A DNA stretch of 37,965 nucleotides from an uncultured Ilumatobacter sp. (GTDB lineage Bacteria > Actinomycetota > Acidimicrobiia > Acidimicrobiales > Ilumatobacteraceae): positions 1 to 37,965 of the forward strand of contig CALKNK010000032.1 in the NCBI GenBank assembly GCA_938091165.1, given 5' to 3'. Under the pieces are notes generated by a model. That model had not been told where the DNA came from. It saw nothing but the letters and a program-made list of their open reading frames with translations, and searched no databases. The position numbers and the translations under genes are program-made. Below, one piece after another: positions 1 to 9,139 of this stretch (within the stretch, counting starts at the first letter, position 1; every line of letters begins with the position of its first letter).

Positions 1-558
1 AGTTCAGTGTTCCTCGGGTGCTGCGACATCAACTTCGAAGTTGAGGCCTACCAAGCAACGTTGTACGGACTGCAGTCCGTCGATCCGAGCTTCACGATGG
101 AGTACGTCGGCACCGGTGACTTCGAGTTTGACTTCGACAACTCGGCAAACGCCACCGCAGCGCTCACGAACGCAAAGGCAAATGGTGCCACGCTTGCATA
201 CGCCTACCTCGGCGGTGCGCTCGACCCCGTTGGCCAGCTCGCGGTCGATGAAGACATGGCAATCTTCGCTGCCGGACCTGCTGACGCGTGCGAACGCGAC
301 ATCCCTTGGACCGGCGCAGTCGTCTTTGATGGAGGCGTATACGCGTCGCAGGCTCTCAAGCTCATCATCGACGGCGAACTCAGTGAGGGCTCGACGTACC
401 AGTTCCCGACTGAGGCCGGGCTCAACGGTGGACTGCTGTGCGATTCCCCGGCTGGGGTAAGCGCCACTGTGGACGAAGCCTTCGGGTTGCTTGCATCGTT
501 TGACGATGCGCTTTACGCGGACCTCGGTGCAATTTCTGGCGCTGCATACGGCGGCTGA
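1..558 (+). CDS. BMP-family ABC transporter substrate-binding protein, C-terminal part
   Basis: The reading frame is open to the left edge, so the N-terminal half, including any lipoprotein signal, lies outside the window. About 185 residues are visible. They resemble the end of the BMP/Med (PnrA-like) family, which binds nucleosides or similar heterocycles at the membrane surface for an ABC importer. The segments FAAGPADACERDIPW and VVFDGGVYASQALKLIIDGE match the second lobe of that fold. The stop codon shares bases with the start of the ATPase gene (TGATG at 556-560), so the genes are translationally coupled. Family assignment is good; the ligand cannot be read from the sequence. Confidence 0.8.
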   Translation, partial: SSVFLGCCDINFEVEAYQATLYGLQSVDPSFTMEYVGTGDFEFDFDNSANATAALTNAKANGATLAYAYLGGALDPVGQLAVDEDMAIFAAGPADACERDIPWTGAVVFDGGVYASQALKLIIDGELSEGSTYQFPTEAGLNGGLLCDSPAGVSATVDEAFGLLASFDDALYADLGAISGAAYGG

Positions 559-2153
559 TGCACCCTGGTCCTACTGGCCGCTCTGGTGCGGACCCCCATA
601 CGGGGTCCGCACCCGCGGTCGACCTTCGACAAATCACCAAACGCTTCGGTGCCGTCACCGCGTGTGACGGTGTCGATCTCGTCCTGCAACGTGGACGTAT
701 CCACGGAATCTTGGGTGAGAACGGTGCTGGCAAGTCGACTCTGATGAAGATGCTCATCGGCCTGGTTTTGCCCGATGAGGGTTCGATTCACGTCGACGGC
801 ACCCCGCAACAGATCCACAGCCCGCTCGATGCTTCGGCGCTGGGCATTGGCATGGTGCACCAGCACTTCAGTCTGGTTGACGCGCTCACAGTGTGGGAGA
901 ACGTCGCGCTTGGCGAAGCAGGCCGCCTCGATCCGCGAGCGATTCGAAATCGAATCGGCGATATTGCCGACCACTACGGACTCGTCATCGAACCAGACGC
1001 GCAGGTCGGCGACCTGACTGCAGGTCTACGTCAGCGTGTCGAGATCATCAAATGCCTGCGACGCGATCCCACCATCGTGATCTTCGACGAGCCCACTTCG
1101 GTGCTGACGCCCGAGGAGTCGTTGCAACTCTTCGAGTCGCTCCGTCAGGTCGTGGCCGATGAGGGACGTGCCGTCGTGCTCGTGAGCCACAAGCTCGACG
1201 AGGTACTCCATGCCACCGATGACATTTCCATCATGAGACAGGGTCGAGTTGTCGACCGCATGTTGTCCGTCGATGCCGATGCGCCGACTCTGGCCCGCGG
1301 CATGGTGGGCCGTGAGGTGTCGTTGCGGTCCGAACGCGCCGCCCTCGGGGTCCTTGTGGTCGACGATGCGGACACCGTGAACGAGAAGGCTCATGCAGAA
1401 GCTGCGGGCGACGCCGTGCTGGCCATCAGCGGAGCGACCGTTCGTGCTGGCGGAGGCATCCTTGCTCTCGACGATTTGTCACTGGAACTGCGCGCCGGTG
1501 AAATCGTGGGCGTCGCCGGTGTTGAAGGCAACGGCCAGCGGGAACTCGGCGACTTGCTCTCGAGCCTGATTTCTCTCGACAGTGGATCCGTCACCGTTGA
1601 CGGCGTGCGCATTCCCGACGGTCGTTCCGGTGCGATGGCAAAGGCTGGCATCGGCGTCATTCCGGAAGACCGCCACGACAGCGGCGTCGTGCTCGACATG
1701 ACCGTCGCAGAGAATCTCGTCCTCGTTGACCAATCGAACGTTTCGACCCGTGGGGTGATCGACCAGCGCGCGCTGGAGACGTTCGCCAATGAGATGATCG
1801 AGCAGTTCGGAATCTTGTGTGCTGGGCCCGATGCTCCGATGTGGTCGCTTTCGGGCGGTAATCAGCAGCGTGTCGTGCTCGCTCGTGAGCTGGCGCAACA
1901 CCCCAAAGTGCTCGTTGCCGCGCAACCAACGCGTGGTCTCGACGTCGGCGCCATTGAGTACATGGGTGAGCGCCTGGCTGCGGCCGCCGAGGCAGGTGTT
2001 GCGGTGCTCCTCATCTCCAGTGAGCTCGAAGAGATCCTTGATCTGTCCCATCGGATTGTGGTGATGCACTCCGGTCGCATCGTCGGCGAGATGGACCGAT
2101 CGGCTGTCAACCTCGAAGAACTCGGCCTGCTCATGGGCGGCGCAGCCGCATGA
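558..2153 (+). CDS. ABC transporter ATP-binding protein with two ATPase domains (BMP/simple-sugar type)
   Basis: This 531-residue protein powers the importer made with the neighbouring permeases. It has two tandem ABC domains. The first has a Walker A GENGAGKST at residues 53-61, a weak signature LTAGLRQR and Walker B IVIFDEPTS. The second has the signature LSGGNQQR and a Walker B in which the usual acidic residues read VLVAAQPTRGLD. It also lacks an intact Walker A (VEGNGQRELG), the usual asymmetry of RbsA/NupO-like proteins in which only one site is fully active. The start overlaps the stop of the binding protein and the stop overlaps the next start (ATGA at 2150-2153). The family is clear; the substrate is inferred to be a nucleoside-like compound from the BMP partner. 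Confidence 0.93.
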   Translation: MHPGPTGRSGADPHTGSAPAVDLRQITKRFGAVTACDGVDLVLQRGRIHGILGENGAGKSTLMKMLIGLVLPDEGSIHVDGTPQQIHSPLDASALGIGMVHQHFSLVDALTVWENVALGEAGRLDPRAIRNRIGDIADHYGLVIEPDAQVGDLTAGLRQRVEIIKCLRRDPTIVIFDEPTSVLTPEESLQLFESLRQVVADEGRAVVLVSHKLDEVLHATDDISIMRQGRVVDRMLSVDADAPTLARGMVGREVSLRSERAALGVLVVDDADTVNEKAHAEAAGDAVLAISGATVRAGGGILALDDLSLELRAGEIVGVAGVEGNGQRELGDLLSSLISLDSGSVTVDGVRIPDGRSGAMAKAGIGVIPEDRHDSGVVLDMTVAENLVLVDQSNVSTRGVIDQRALETFANEMIEQFGILCAGPDAPMWSLSGGNQQRVVLARELAQHPKVLVAAQPTRGLDVGAIEYMGERLAAAAEAGVAVLLISSELEEILDLSHRIVVMHSGRIVGEMDRSAVNLEELGLLMGGAAA

Positions 2154-3259
2154 CCGAGCCGCGGACGACAACGCAAGGAACACGGCTCGGCGAGTGGATC
2201 GGCTTGTACTGCCTCAGCGTGCTCGCCGCGCTCGTGCTTTCGGCGTTGCTCGTCGAGGCGACCGGAGGGGATTGGCGCCCCGTGGTCAATGCGCTCCTTG
2301 ATGGCAGTCTGCGCAAGCCAGGCCGGTGGGGCGAAACGCTCGGAACTGCGGCGCCGATCTTGCTCGTTGCCGTCGGCACGATCGTGTCGGGCAAGGCTGG
2401 CCTCATCAACATCGGCCAGGAAGGGCAGTTGTTGGTCGGTGCGGCCTTCGGCACGTACTTCGGTTTCCTGATCGGGGGACCGGGTCCGTTCAACCTGGTC
2501 GTGATCGTCCTGTTTGGCGCTCTCGGTGGAGGGCTGTGGGCTGGCGTGGCAGCGCTGCTGAAGTTCTGGCGCGACGTTCCCGAGGTGCTCTCCACGTTGC
2601 TGCTGGTCACGGTCGGTGGACAGCTGGTCGCCTATGGATTGAGTCAGTCGTGGCTGCTGCTCGCGCCGCTCGGTGACCGCGGCAACCGCAACCAGGTCAG
2701 CAAACAGCTGCCGAAAGACAATCGCCTGCCGAGACTCGAAGTGTTCGGCAACGAGATCCCGTTAGCGGTCTTCATCGCCATTCTGTCCGCGATCGTGATC
2801 AGTCTGTTGCTGGCGCGGACAGTCTGGGGTTTCCGGTTGCGCATGCTTGGTCGTAACCAGCGCGCAGCACAACGGTCGGGTGTGTCTCGAACCGGCTATG
2901 GCGCCTCAGCATTGATGATCAGCGGCGCGTTTGCCGGGCTGGCCGGAGCGGTGATGTTCGCGGGTGGCGGCTTCGCCTTCGGCAACTACCAGTTGGTTCC
3001 GGGTTTCGCCACAAACATTGGTTGGACTGGTTTGCTCGTGGCGCTGGTGGCGCGAGAGAAGGCGCTCATCGCGATTCCGGTGGCCTTCGTGTTCGCTGGC
3101 CTCCGCACCGGCTCCAGCTTCGTCGGCGCGACCGGGGTCGAAGGACGAATCACCGACGTCATCCAAGGGTTCTTGGTGCTTGCGTTGCTGGTTCCTCCTG
3201 CGGTGATGTTTCTTCGTGACCGTGGGCGTGCCCGCGCTGCAGCAGGGGAGAGGGCGTAG
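2150..3259 (+). CDS. ABC transporter permease, BMP/nucleoside type (first subunit)
   Basis: This 369-residue integral membrane protein has about nine or ten hydrophobic segments. It contains the BPD_transp_2 signature region around GKAGLINIGQEGQLLVGAAFGTY and a cytoplasmic stretch RMLGRNQRAAQRSGV, the coupling loop typical of YufP/NupP-like permeases. It overlaps the ATPase gene by four bases (ATGA) and is followed after two bases by the second permease. Together they would form the heterodimeric channel of the importer. Family assignment is firm, the substrate is not. Confidence 0.92.
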   Translation: MTEPRTTTQGTRLGEWIGLYCLSVLAALVLSALLVEATGGDWRPVVNALLDGSLRKPGRWGETLGTAAPILLVAVGTIVSGKAGLINIGQEGQLLVGAAFGTYFGFLIGGPGPFNLVVIVLFGALGGGLWAGVAALLKFWRDVPEVLSTLLLVTVGGQLVAYGLSQSWLLLAPLGDRGNRNQVSKQLPKDNRLPRLEVFGNEIPLAVFIAILSAIVISLLLARTVWGFRLRMLGRNQRAAQRSGVSRTGYGASALMISGAFAGLAGAVMFAGGGFAFGNYQLVPGFATNIGWTGLLVALVAREKALIAIPVAFVFAGLRTGSSFVGATGVEGRITDVIQGFLVLALLVPPAVMFLRDRGRARAAAGERA

Positions 3260-3261
3260 CC

Positions 3262-4197
3262 ATGGCCGGACTCGTTGAGGCAATCATCGACATCTTTTCC
3301 AGCGAATCGACGTACATCAATGGTGCGCTGTTCGCCGCGTTCTTGGCCTTTGCGGCGTCGGGCGAGTTGGTTGCTGAACGTGCTGGAACACTCAACATCT
3401 CGGTCGAAGGCATGCTGTTGGGCGGAGCGTTCACCAGCGCAATCGGCTATCACATCACCGATTCGATGTTGCTTGCTCTGTTCACCGGCGTGGCCGGCGG
3501 ACTCATCGTTGCGGGTGTGCAAGCAGAGATGAGCCACCGACTGAGCGCGGATCAGTTTGTTGTTGGTTTGACGCTGAACATCTTGGTGTTCGGCTTGGCC
3601 GGGTTTCTCGACAACGAGATTCAGCCCGAGACCAAGCTTGCGGGCAAATGGGAGATCCCGTTGCTCAGCGACATCCCCATCGTCGGTCAAGCCTTGTTCG
3701 GGCAGCGCTGGCCCTTCTATTTCCTGTACGTGTTGCTGCCCCTGACGTGGTGGGCCCTGTTCCGGACCCGCTGGGGCCTCGAGCTGCGGTCAGTCGGCGA
3801 GAACCCCCAATCTGCCGACGTGTCGGGGATCGATGTCAACAAGCGACGCCGACAGAGCATCTACTACGCCGGATTCACCTCGGGCATGGGCGGATGGTTC
3901 CTGATCTTCGGCCAGGTCGGCCTGTTCGAGGATTCGGTGGTCGGCGGACGCGGATTCATCGCAATCGCGGCAGTCATTTTTGGTGGATGGACGCTGCGCG
4001 GCACTGTTGCTGGTTGCGTCATCTTTGCCGGAGCTCTGTCGTTCCGGCTCTCGGTGCAGGGGCTGGGTTATCAGGTGAACAGCGAACTGTTGCAGTCCCT
4101 GCCCTTCATTGTCACCCTCGTTGGCATGGCAGTGTTCGCCCATCGCGTGCGCGCACCGGCTGCACTGGCCCAGCCGTTCATTCGCGGACTGAAGTAG
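3262..4197 (+). CDS. ABC transporter permease, BMP/nucleoside type (second subunit)
   Basis: This 311-residue membrane protein is the usual shorter partner of the preceding permease (YufQ/NupQ-like). The region AERAGTLNISVEGMLLGGAF near residues 40-60 and the coupling-loop stretch RSVGENPQSADVSGIDV near residues 175-192 are characteristic. About eight hydrophobic segments are visible. The ATG follows a GGGGAGAGGGCGTAGCC stretch that can serve as ribosome binding site. The gene closes the four-gene importer operon, with TauE/SafE following 12 bases later. Confidence 0.92.
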   Translation: MAGLVEAIIDIFSSESTYINGALFAAFLAFAASGELVAERAGTLNISVEGMLLGGAFTSAIGYHITDSMLLALFTGVAGGLIVAGVQAEMSHRLSADQFVVGLTLNILVFGLAGFLDNEIQPETKLAGKWEIPLLSDIPIVGQALFGQRWPFYFLYVLLPLTWWALFRTRWGLELRSVGENPQSADVSGIDVNKRRRQSIYYAGFTSGMGGWFLIFGQVGLFEDSVVGGRGFIAIAAVIFGGWTLRGTVAGCVIFAGALSFRLSVQGLGYQVNSELLQSLPFIVTLVGMAVFAHRVRAPAALAQPFIRGLK

Positions 4198-4209
4198 CCA
4201 ACCGCCTCG

Positions 4210-4944
4210 ATGACCCTCTGGGAAGCGCTGCTGTTGGTCGGCGGTGGACTGGCTGCAGGAGTCATCAACACGATGGCGGGTGGTGGTTCGGCGCTCACTG
4301 TGCCCCTGCTCGTGCTCGCGGGTGTGCCCGGCAACCAGGCAAACGGCTCGAACCGCGTCGGCGTGCTTGCTGCGAGCGGGGCCGCGGTTGTTTCGTTTCG
4401 ACGGTCGGGTGTCGATGGGCTGAAAGGCGCTGCGCCGGTGCTTGGTCCGGCGGTGGTGGGCTCGATGATCGGCGCGTTTGGAATCAGCCAGGTCGCCGAT
4501 GAGACGTTCGAGACGATCTTCGGATTCCTGCTCGTTCCGATCATCATCCTCACGATTTTCAAGCCGAAGCCAAACGTGGACGCCGACCCATGGTCGGTGC
4601 CCGTCACGGTTGGAGTCTTCCTGTGTATCGGGATGTACGGCGGCGCATTCCAAGCAGGGGTTGGCCTGGTGATGCTCGCGGCGCTGACGCGCGCTGGGTT
4701 CGACCTGGTGACCGCCAACAGCGTCAAGGTCATGGTCAATTTGATCGTCACCGTGATTGCCCTTCCGGTGTTCATTCTCGAAGGCAACGTGGTGTGGGCT
4801 CCCGCCCTGGTGCTTGCTGCTGGGTTCTTGGCTGGCGGTTGGTTCGGTGCCAAGCTCGCGGTGCGCGGTGGCGAGCGGTTGGTGCGTGTGTTCATGGTCG
4901 GCGCGGCGCTCTTTCTTGCCGGCCGCCTAGTCGGCCTCTGGTAA
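4210..4944 (+). CDS. TauE/SafE-family membrane transport protein
   Basis: This 244-residue protein is almost entirely hydrophobic, with seven or eight likely membrane segments. It shows the family's repeated glycine-rich pattern: GGGLAAGVINTMAGGGSALTV near the N terminus and a second half beginning GMYGGAFQAGVGLVML. Members move sulfite, sulfoacetate or other organic anions, mostly as exporters. It lies 12 bases behind the ABC importer and is probably co-transcribed. It may release an acidic by-product of the imported compound, but that is inference. The GntR-type site of the formamidase operon follows 53 bases downstream. Confidence 0.85.
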   Translation: MTLWEALLLVGGGLAAGVINTMAGGGSALTVPLLVLAGVPGNQANGSNRVGVLAASGAAVVSFRRSGVDGLKGAAPVLGPAVVGSMIGAFGISQVADETFETIFGFLLVPIIILTIFKPKPNVDADPWSVPVTVGVFLCIGMYGGAFQAGVGLVMLAALTRAGFDLVTANSVKVMVNLIVTVIALPVFILEGNVVWAPALVLAAGFLAGGWFGAKLAVRGGERLVRVFMVGAALFLAGRLVGLW

Positions 4945-4997
4945 CGCTCGCCGCAGAAATCTGATGGTGACCCGGTCGAAACGAAGCGTTCACAGAG

Positions 4998-5016
4998 TGG
5001 TCTTATGGTCAGACCA
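4998..5016. promoter_or_regulatory. FadR-type GntR operator, copy 1 (formamidase-urease operon)
   Basis: The site reads TGGTCTTATGGTCAGACCA. It contains the palindromic core TGGT-CAG-ACCA at 5006-5016, and the outer arms AGTGGTC/GACCACT (4996-5018) form a second, longer inverted repeat. TGGT-N3-ACCA is the known core of FadR/FCD-type GntR operators. The site ends two bases before the formamidase ATG, so a bound repressor would cover the promoter or the start itself. Near-identical copies lie at 11154 and 13421. Confidence 0.75.
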
Positions 5017-5018
5017 CT

Positions 5019-6077
5019 ATGAGCGCTCCTCGACTGACAGCGACGCCGGACACGTGCTTCTGGGGGTACCTCGACGCTGCTGAACCGTCAGTGCTCAGCG
5101 TCGAACCCGGTGACACCATCACCATCGAAGCGGTCACCCACCACTCGGGCGATGCCCCCGATCTCCTCATGGACGAAGGCGTGACGGCGATTTGGGATGG
5201 CATTGCGCCGGAACAGCGTGCGCCCGGTGTCCACATCATGACCGGCCCGATTGAAGTGCGCGGTGCCCAGCCGGGCGACACGCTCCGCGTGGATCTGTTG
5301 TCGATGACGCCGCGCATGCTGTACGGCTCAAACTGCGCAGCGAACTGGGGCCTCTTTCACGAGCAGTTCGGCAAGGAGCGCATCACCATCTACGAACTCG
5401 TTGACCTGGACCCATCCGGCGGATTTCCCACCTCAGCGTCTCCGATGTTCGGGTTCGACTTCACTGCACTAGAGCTCTACGACGTTCCAGGAGTCATCTC
5501 GCCTCCGGATCCGACCGCCCGCCAGCAGTTCAGCCGGCCGGTGCAAGTACCGGTGCGGCCTCACCTGGGGGTGATGGGGGTGGCGCCCGAGGGCGGTCGA
5601 GTGAGCAGCATTCCGCCAGGCGTCTTCGGTGGCAACGTCGACAACTGGCGCTTTGGTCCCGGGGCGACGGTCCACTACCCGGTGTTCCACGAAGGTGCCG
5701 GCTTCTATGTCGGTGATCCGCACTTCGCGCAAGGCGACGGCGAGATCTGCGGCACCGCGATCGAAGCATCGCTCGACGTGACGCTGCGCCTCTCGCTCGC
5801 CGACGACCTGCCAGTCGCCGCACCGCTCTTGCGTACCGACACTCACTGGTACACCCACGGATTCTCTGGTGACCCGGAGCAAGGCGTCGACGGCCTCGGT
5901 ACCGCGATGGCCATGGCTGCCGAGCAGATGCTCAAGCTCATGGTCGACAAGGGCGGCTTCACGATGGACGAGGCCTACTCGCTTGCCTCCGTGGCAATCG
6001 ACCTCGGCATCACGCAGGTCGTCGATGGCACTGTCGGGTGTCATGCCGGTATCGCTCACTCGATCCTCGACCGCTGA
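5019..6077 (+). CDS. acetamidase/formamidase family hydrolase
   Basis: This 352-residue protein belongs to the FmdA_AmdA family, whose members hydrolyse formamide or short amides to ammonia and the acid in the cytoplasm. Family landmarks are the N-terminal CFWGYLDAAEPSVLSVEPGDT, the central GVMGVAPEGGRVSSIPPG.FGGN.D region and the late FYVGDPHFAQGDGEICGTAIE segment with its acidic metal-binding residues. The length is at the short end of the family range. The start is two bases from the GntR-type site and has no ribosome binding site, so the message may be leaderless. Only 20 bases separate it from ureA, suggesting one operon in which formamide and urea are both turned into ammonia. Confidence 0.9.
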   Translation: MSAPRLTATPDTCFWGYLDAAEPSVLSVEPGDTITIEAVTHHSGDAPDLLMDEGVTAIWDGIAPEQRAPGVHIMTGPIEVRGAQPGDTLRVDLLSMTPRMLYGSNCAANWGLFHEQFGKERITIYELVDLDPSGGFPTSASPMFGFDFTALELYDVPGVISPPDPTARQQFSRPVQVPVRPHLGVMGVAPEGGRVSSIPPGVFGGNVDNWRFGPGATVHYPVFHEGAGFYVGDPHFAQGDGEICGTAIEASLDVTLRLSLADDLPVAAPLLRTDTHWYTHGFSGDPEQGVDGLGTAMAMAAEQMLKLMVDKGGFTMDEAYSLASVAIDLGITQVVDGTVGCHAGIAHSILDR

Positions 6078-6097
6078 GCTGACAGCGAACGATCACG

Positions 6098-6409
6098 ATG
6101 CACCTCTCACCACATGAACAAGAGCGACTGCTGATCCACGTGGCAGCCGACGTTGCTCGCGCTCGCCAGGCCCGTGGCCTGCAGCTGAACCACCCTGAGG
6201 CGATTGCAATCCTGACCGATTGGGTCCTCGAGGCCGCCCGTGATGGGCGCACGGTCGTTGACCTGATGGAGATGGGGCGCCACGTGCTGACGAGGGATGA
6301 CGTGATGGACGGCATCGCCGAGATGATCACTGACGTCCCGGTCGAAGCAACGTTCCCGGACGGCACCAAGCTGGTCACGCTGCACGACCCGATCGGGTCG
6401 AGCAGATGA
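6098..6409 (+). CDS. ureA: urease subunit gamma
   Basis: This 103-residue protein matches the small gamma subunit of urease over its whole length (usual size about 100). It starts MHLSPHEQERLLIHVAADVA and contains the conserved LNHPEAIA segment and the helix MEMGRHVLTRDDVMDGI. It packs with UreB and UreC into the (alpha-beta-gamma) trimer that splits urea into ammonia and carbamate. It follows the formamidase gene by 20 bases and overlaps ureB by four bases (ATGA at 6406-6409). Confidence 0.97.
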   Translation: MHLSPHEQERLLIHVAADVARARQARGLQLNHPEAIAILTDWVLEAARDGRTVVDLMEMGRHVLTRDDVMDGIAEMITDVPVEATFPDGTKLVTLHDPIGSSR

Positions 6410-6729
6410 TCCCCGGCGAGATCGTGGGACCCGACACGCCCGTCGAGGTCAACGTGGGCCGAGACGTGCTGACCCTGCGCGTCGAGAACGTCGGCGACCG
6501 GCCGATCCAAGTCGGCTCGCACTATCACTTCGCGGAAGCGAATCCGGCGCTGGCCTTTGATCGTGACGCGGCCCATGGTCGGCGTTTGGATGTGCCGGCG
6601 GGTACGGCCATCCGATTTGAGCCAGGTGTCGCGGCCGACGTCGACCTCGTGCCGTTCGTCGGCGCGCGCGTTGTCGCCGGACTGCGCGGCGAGACTGCTG
6701 GCCCCCTCGATGAAGCGACTGCTCAATGA
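6406..6729 (+). CDS. ureB: urease subunit beta
   Basis: This 107-residue beta subunit starts with the family hallmark MIPGEI and contains VENVGDRPIQVGSHYHF.EANPAL, the conserved edge of its beta barrel. Family members are about 100-130 residues. Start and stop overlap the neighbouring ureA and ureC by ATGA, so the three structural subunits are coupled in translation. The function is structural: it shapes the entrance region of the UreC active site. Confidence 0.97.
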   Translation: MIPGEIVGPDTPVEVNVGRDVLTLRVENVGDRPIQVGSHYHFAEANPALAFDRDAAHGRRLDVPAGTAIRFEPGVAADVDLVPFVGARVVAGLRGETAGPLDEATAQ

Positions 6730-8444
6730 GCCGGATCGATCGCTCCCGGTACCGAAATCTGTACGGACCCACCAGTGGAGACCGGATCAGACTCGCCGAC
6801 ACCGACCTGTGGATTGAAGTCACGCAGGACTACTGCGCAGGCGGCGACGAGGTCGTGTTCGGCGGCGGCAAGGTGATTCGTGAGTCGATGGGCCAGTCCA
6901 CGCGTACACGCCGTGAGGGAGCGCCCGACCTCGTCATCACCGGTGCCGTGATCCTCGATCACTGGGGCATTGTGAAGGCAGATGTCGGGGTCAAGGATGG
7001 CCGTATCGTCGGCATTGGCAAGGCTGGCAATCCGGACACGATGGACGACATCGACCCGGCGCTTGTGATCGGGCCATCCACTGAAATTCTGTCCGGCAAC
7101 GGAAAGATCATGACTGCGGGCGCGATCGACTGTCACGTTCATCTCATTTCACCGACCTTGCTCGATGAAGCACTGACGTCAGGCATCACCACGATCATCG
7201 GCGGCGGCACCGGACCTGCCGAAGGCACCAAAGCCACCACGGTGTCGGGCTCGTGGTACCTCGAGCGCATGCTTGAAGCGCTCGACCACTGGCCGATCAA
7301 CGTTGCGTTGATGGGCAAGGGAAATACGGTGAATCCCGAAGCGATGTGGGAGCAGTTGCGCTCCGGTGCCGCGGCGTTCAAGCTGCACGAAGACTGGGGC
7401 ACCACGCCCGCTGCGATCGACGCCTGTTTGACCGTTGCCGACAAGTCCGGCGTGCAGGTCGCAATTCACACCGACACCCTCAATGAAGCGGGGTATGTCG
7501 AAAGCACCCTCGCGGCGATCGGGGGGCGATCCATCCATACGTTCCACACCGAAGGCGCCGGTGGTGGTCACGCTCCGGACATCATGAAGGTTGCTTCGTA
7601 TTCGAACGTCCTCCCGTCATCGACCAATCCGACGCGACCACACACGGTCAACACCGTGGCTGAGCATCTCGACATGTTGATGGTGTGTCATCACCTCAAC
7701 CCGGCGGTGCCCGAGGATCTTGCATTCGCCGAGAGCCGCATTCGTCCGTCGACGATCGCTGCCGAAGACATCCTCCACGACATGGGCGCCATTTCGATGA
7801 TTGGCTCGGACAGTCAGGCGATGGGCCGCATCGGTGAGGTCGTGCTGCGAACCTGGCAGACCGCACACGTCATGAAGGCACGCCGTGGGGCGCTCTCCGT
7901 CGGTGGCGAGTCAGACGGTCCGAGCGACAACTTGCGCGCCCGTCGCTACGTGTCGAAGTACACGATTTGTCCTGCGGTCGCTCACGGGTTGGCCGGCGAT
8001 GTTGGTTCGGTCGAGGTCGGCAAGCTTGCGGACCTGGTGCTCTACGACCCGGCCTTCTTTGGGGTTCGCCCACACGTGGTGGTCAAAGGGGGCATGATTG
8101 CCTGGGCGCAGATGGGTGACGCAAATGCATCGATTCCCACGCCGCAGCCCCAGCTTCCCCGACCGATGTTCGGTGCTTCGCCTGGGGTTGCGCCCGGCCT
8201 GTCGCTCGGCTGGGTGTCGAATGCTGCGCTTGACGGCGGATTGCCCGATCGGCTGAACGTGCGGCGCGATCTCGTGCCCGTGGCTGACACGAGGCGTGTC
8301 GGGAAGGCCGACATGGTGCTCAACGACGCGTTGCCCGACATCGACATCGACGCTGACACCTTTGCGGTGCGCATCGACGGCGACCTGGTGACCGAGTCGC
8401 CGGCTGAGTCGCTGCCGATGACGCAGCGCTACTTCCTGTACTGA
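6726..8444 (+). CDS. ureC: urease subunit alpha (catalytic)
   Basis: This 572-residue nickel enzyme has every catalytic residue in place. The HxH pair is H137/H139 (DCHVHLI), the carbamylated lysine is K219 in AFKLHEDWG, further nickel ligands are H248 and H274, and the aspartate ligand is D362 (GSDSQAMGR). The mobile flap with C321-H322 reads VCHHLNPAVPEDLAFAESRIR. The length is standard (about 570). The gene overlaps ureB by four bases and is followed 13 bases later by ureF. Activity should depend on the UreFGD nickel-loading factors encoded next. Confidence 0.98.
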   Translation: MSRIDRSRYRNLYGPTSGDRIRLADTDLWIEVTQDYCAGGDEVVFGGGKVIRESMGQSTRTRREGAPDLVITGAVILDHWGIVKADVGVKDGRIVGIGKAGNPDTMDDIDPALVIGPSTEILSGNGKIMTAGAIDCHVHLISPTLLDEALTSGITTIIGGGTGPAEGTKATTVSGSWYLERMLEALDHWPINVALMGKGNTVNPEAMWEQLRSGAAAFKLHEDWGTTPAAIDACLTVADKSGVQVAIHTDTLNEAGYVESTLAAIGGRSIHTFHTEGAGGGHAPDIMKVASYSNVLPSSTNPTRPHTVNTVAEHLDMLMVCHHLNPAVPEDLAFAESRIRPSTIAAEDILHDMGAISMIGSDSQAMGRIGEVVLRTWQTAHVMKARRGALSVGGESDGPSDNLRARRYVSKYTICPAVAHGLAGDVGSVEVGKLADLVLYDPAFFGVRPHVVVKGGMIAWAQMGDANASIPTPQPQLPRPMFGASPGVAPGLSLGWVSNAALDGGLPDRLNVRRDLVPVADTRRVGKADMVLNDALPDIDIDADTFAVRIDGDLVTESPAESLPMTQRYFLY

Positions 8445-8457
8445 TGGCCGATCACTC

Positions 8458-9129
8458 ATGAACTCGGCGTTGATGATGTTGGTCGATGGCCGGTTTCCCG
8501 CGGGCGGTCACACCAACTCAGCCGGAGTCGAGGCTGCGGTACGCCTTGGTGACGTGCACGATGATGCCACCCTTGAGCGGTACCTCGTCGGCCGCCTGGC
8601 CACGACGGGGATGGTCGATGCCGCGTTCAGCGCGCATGTCGCAGCGCTCGTCGACCCGACCGAGGGGGTGCTCGAAGAGATCGATGCCGAGTACGCGTCG
8701 CGCGTGCTGTCGCCCAGGCTGCGCGACGCAAGCCGGCGCTTCGGGCGACAGATGCTGCGTGCCGGAGCGACGGTCTGGAGCGCGCCAATGATTGACACCA
8801 TCGCGCGGTCCAAAGTTGCCGTGCATCAACCGGTGGTGCTCGGTGCACTGGTCGCCGCGTCCGGTGGGACAGCGCACGATGCGGCATTGCTGTCGTTTCA
8901 TCATCTCTCTGCAGCGGTCACGTCGGCCGGGGTTCGATTGCTTGGCCTCGATCCGATGTCGGTCGCCGCAGTTCAGGCCGCGGCGGGTGAGCACATCGAT
9001 CGTTGGGCCGATGATGCGGCGTGGTTGGCGCTGTTGCCGGTTGCTGAACTCCCGGCGAATGGTGGTTCGTTGACCGAGATCCTTGCTGAAGACCATGGGC
9101 GTTGGGACGCCCGCCTGTTCGTTGCCTGA
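8458..9129 (+). CDS. ureF: urease accessory protein UreF
   Basis: This 223-residue protein matches UreF: the N-terminal LMMLVDGRFPAGGHTNSAGVEAAV motif, the long all-helical middle and the HHLSAAVTSAGVRLLGL segment near residues 145-160. UreF acts with UreD and the GTPase UreG to carbamylate the UreC lysine and insert nickel. It sits between ureC and ureG in the actinobacterial order. The start chosen is the ATG at 8458, 13 bases after the ureC stop. Confidence 0.93.
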   Translation: MNSALMMLVDGRFPAGGHTNSAGVEAAVRLGDVHDDATLERYLVGRLATTGMVDAAFSAHVAALVDPTEGVLEEIDAEYASRVLSPRLRDASRRFGRQMLRAGATVWSAPMIDTIARSKVAVHQPVVLGALVAASGGTAHDAALLSFHHLSAAVTSAGVRLLGLDPMSVAAVQAAAGEHIDRWADDAAWLALLPVAELPANGGSLTEILAEDHGRWDARLFVA

Positions 9130-9139
9130 AAAGAGACCG

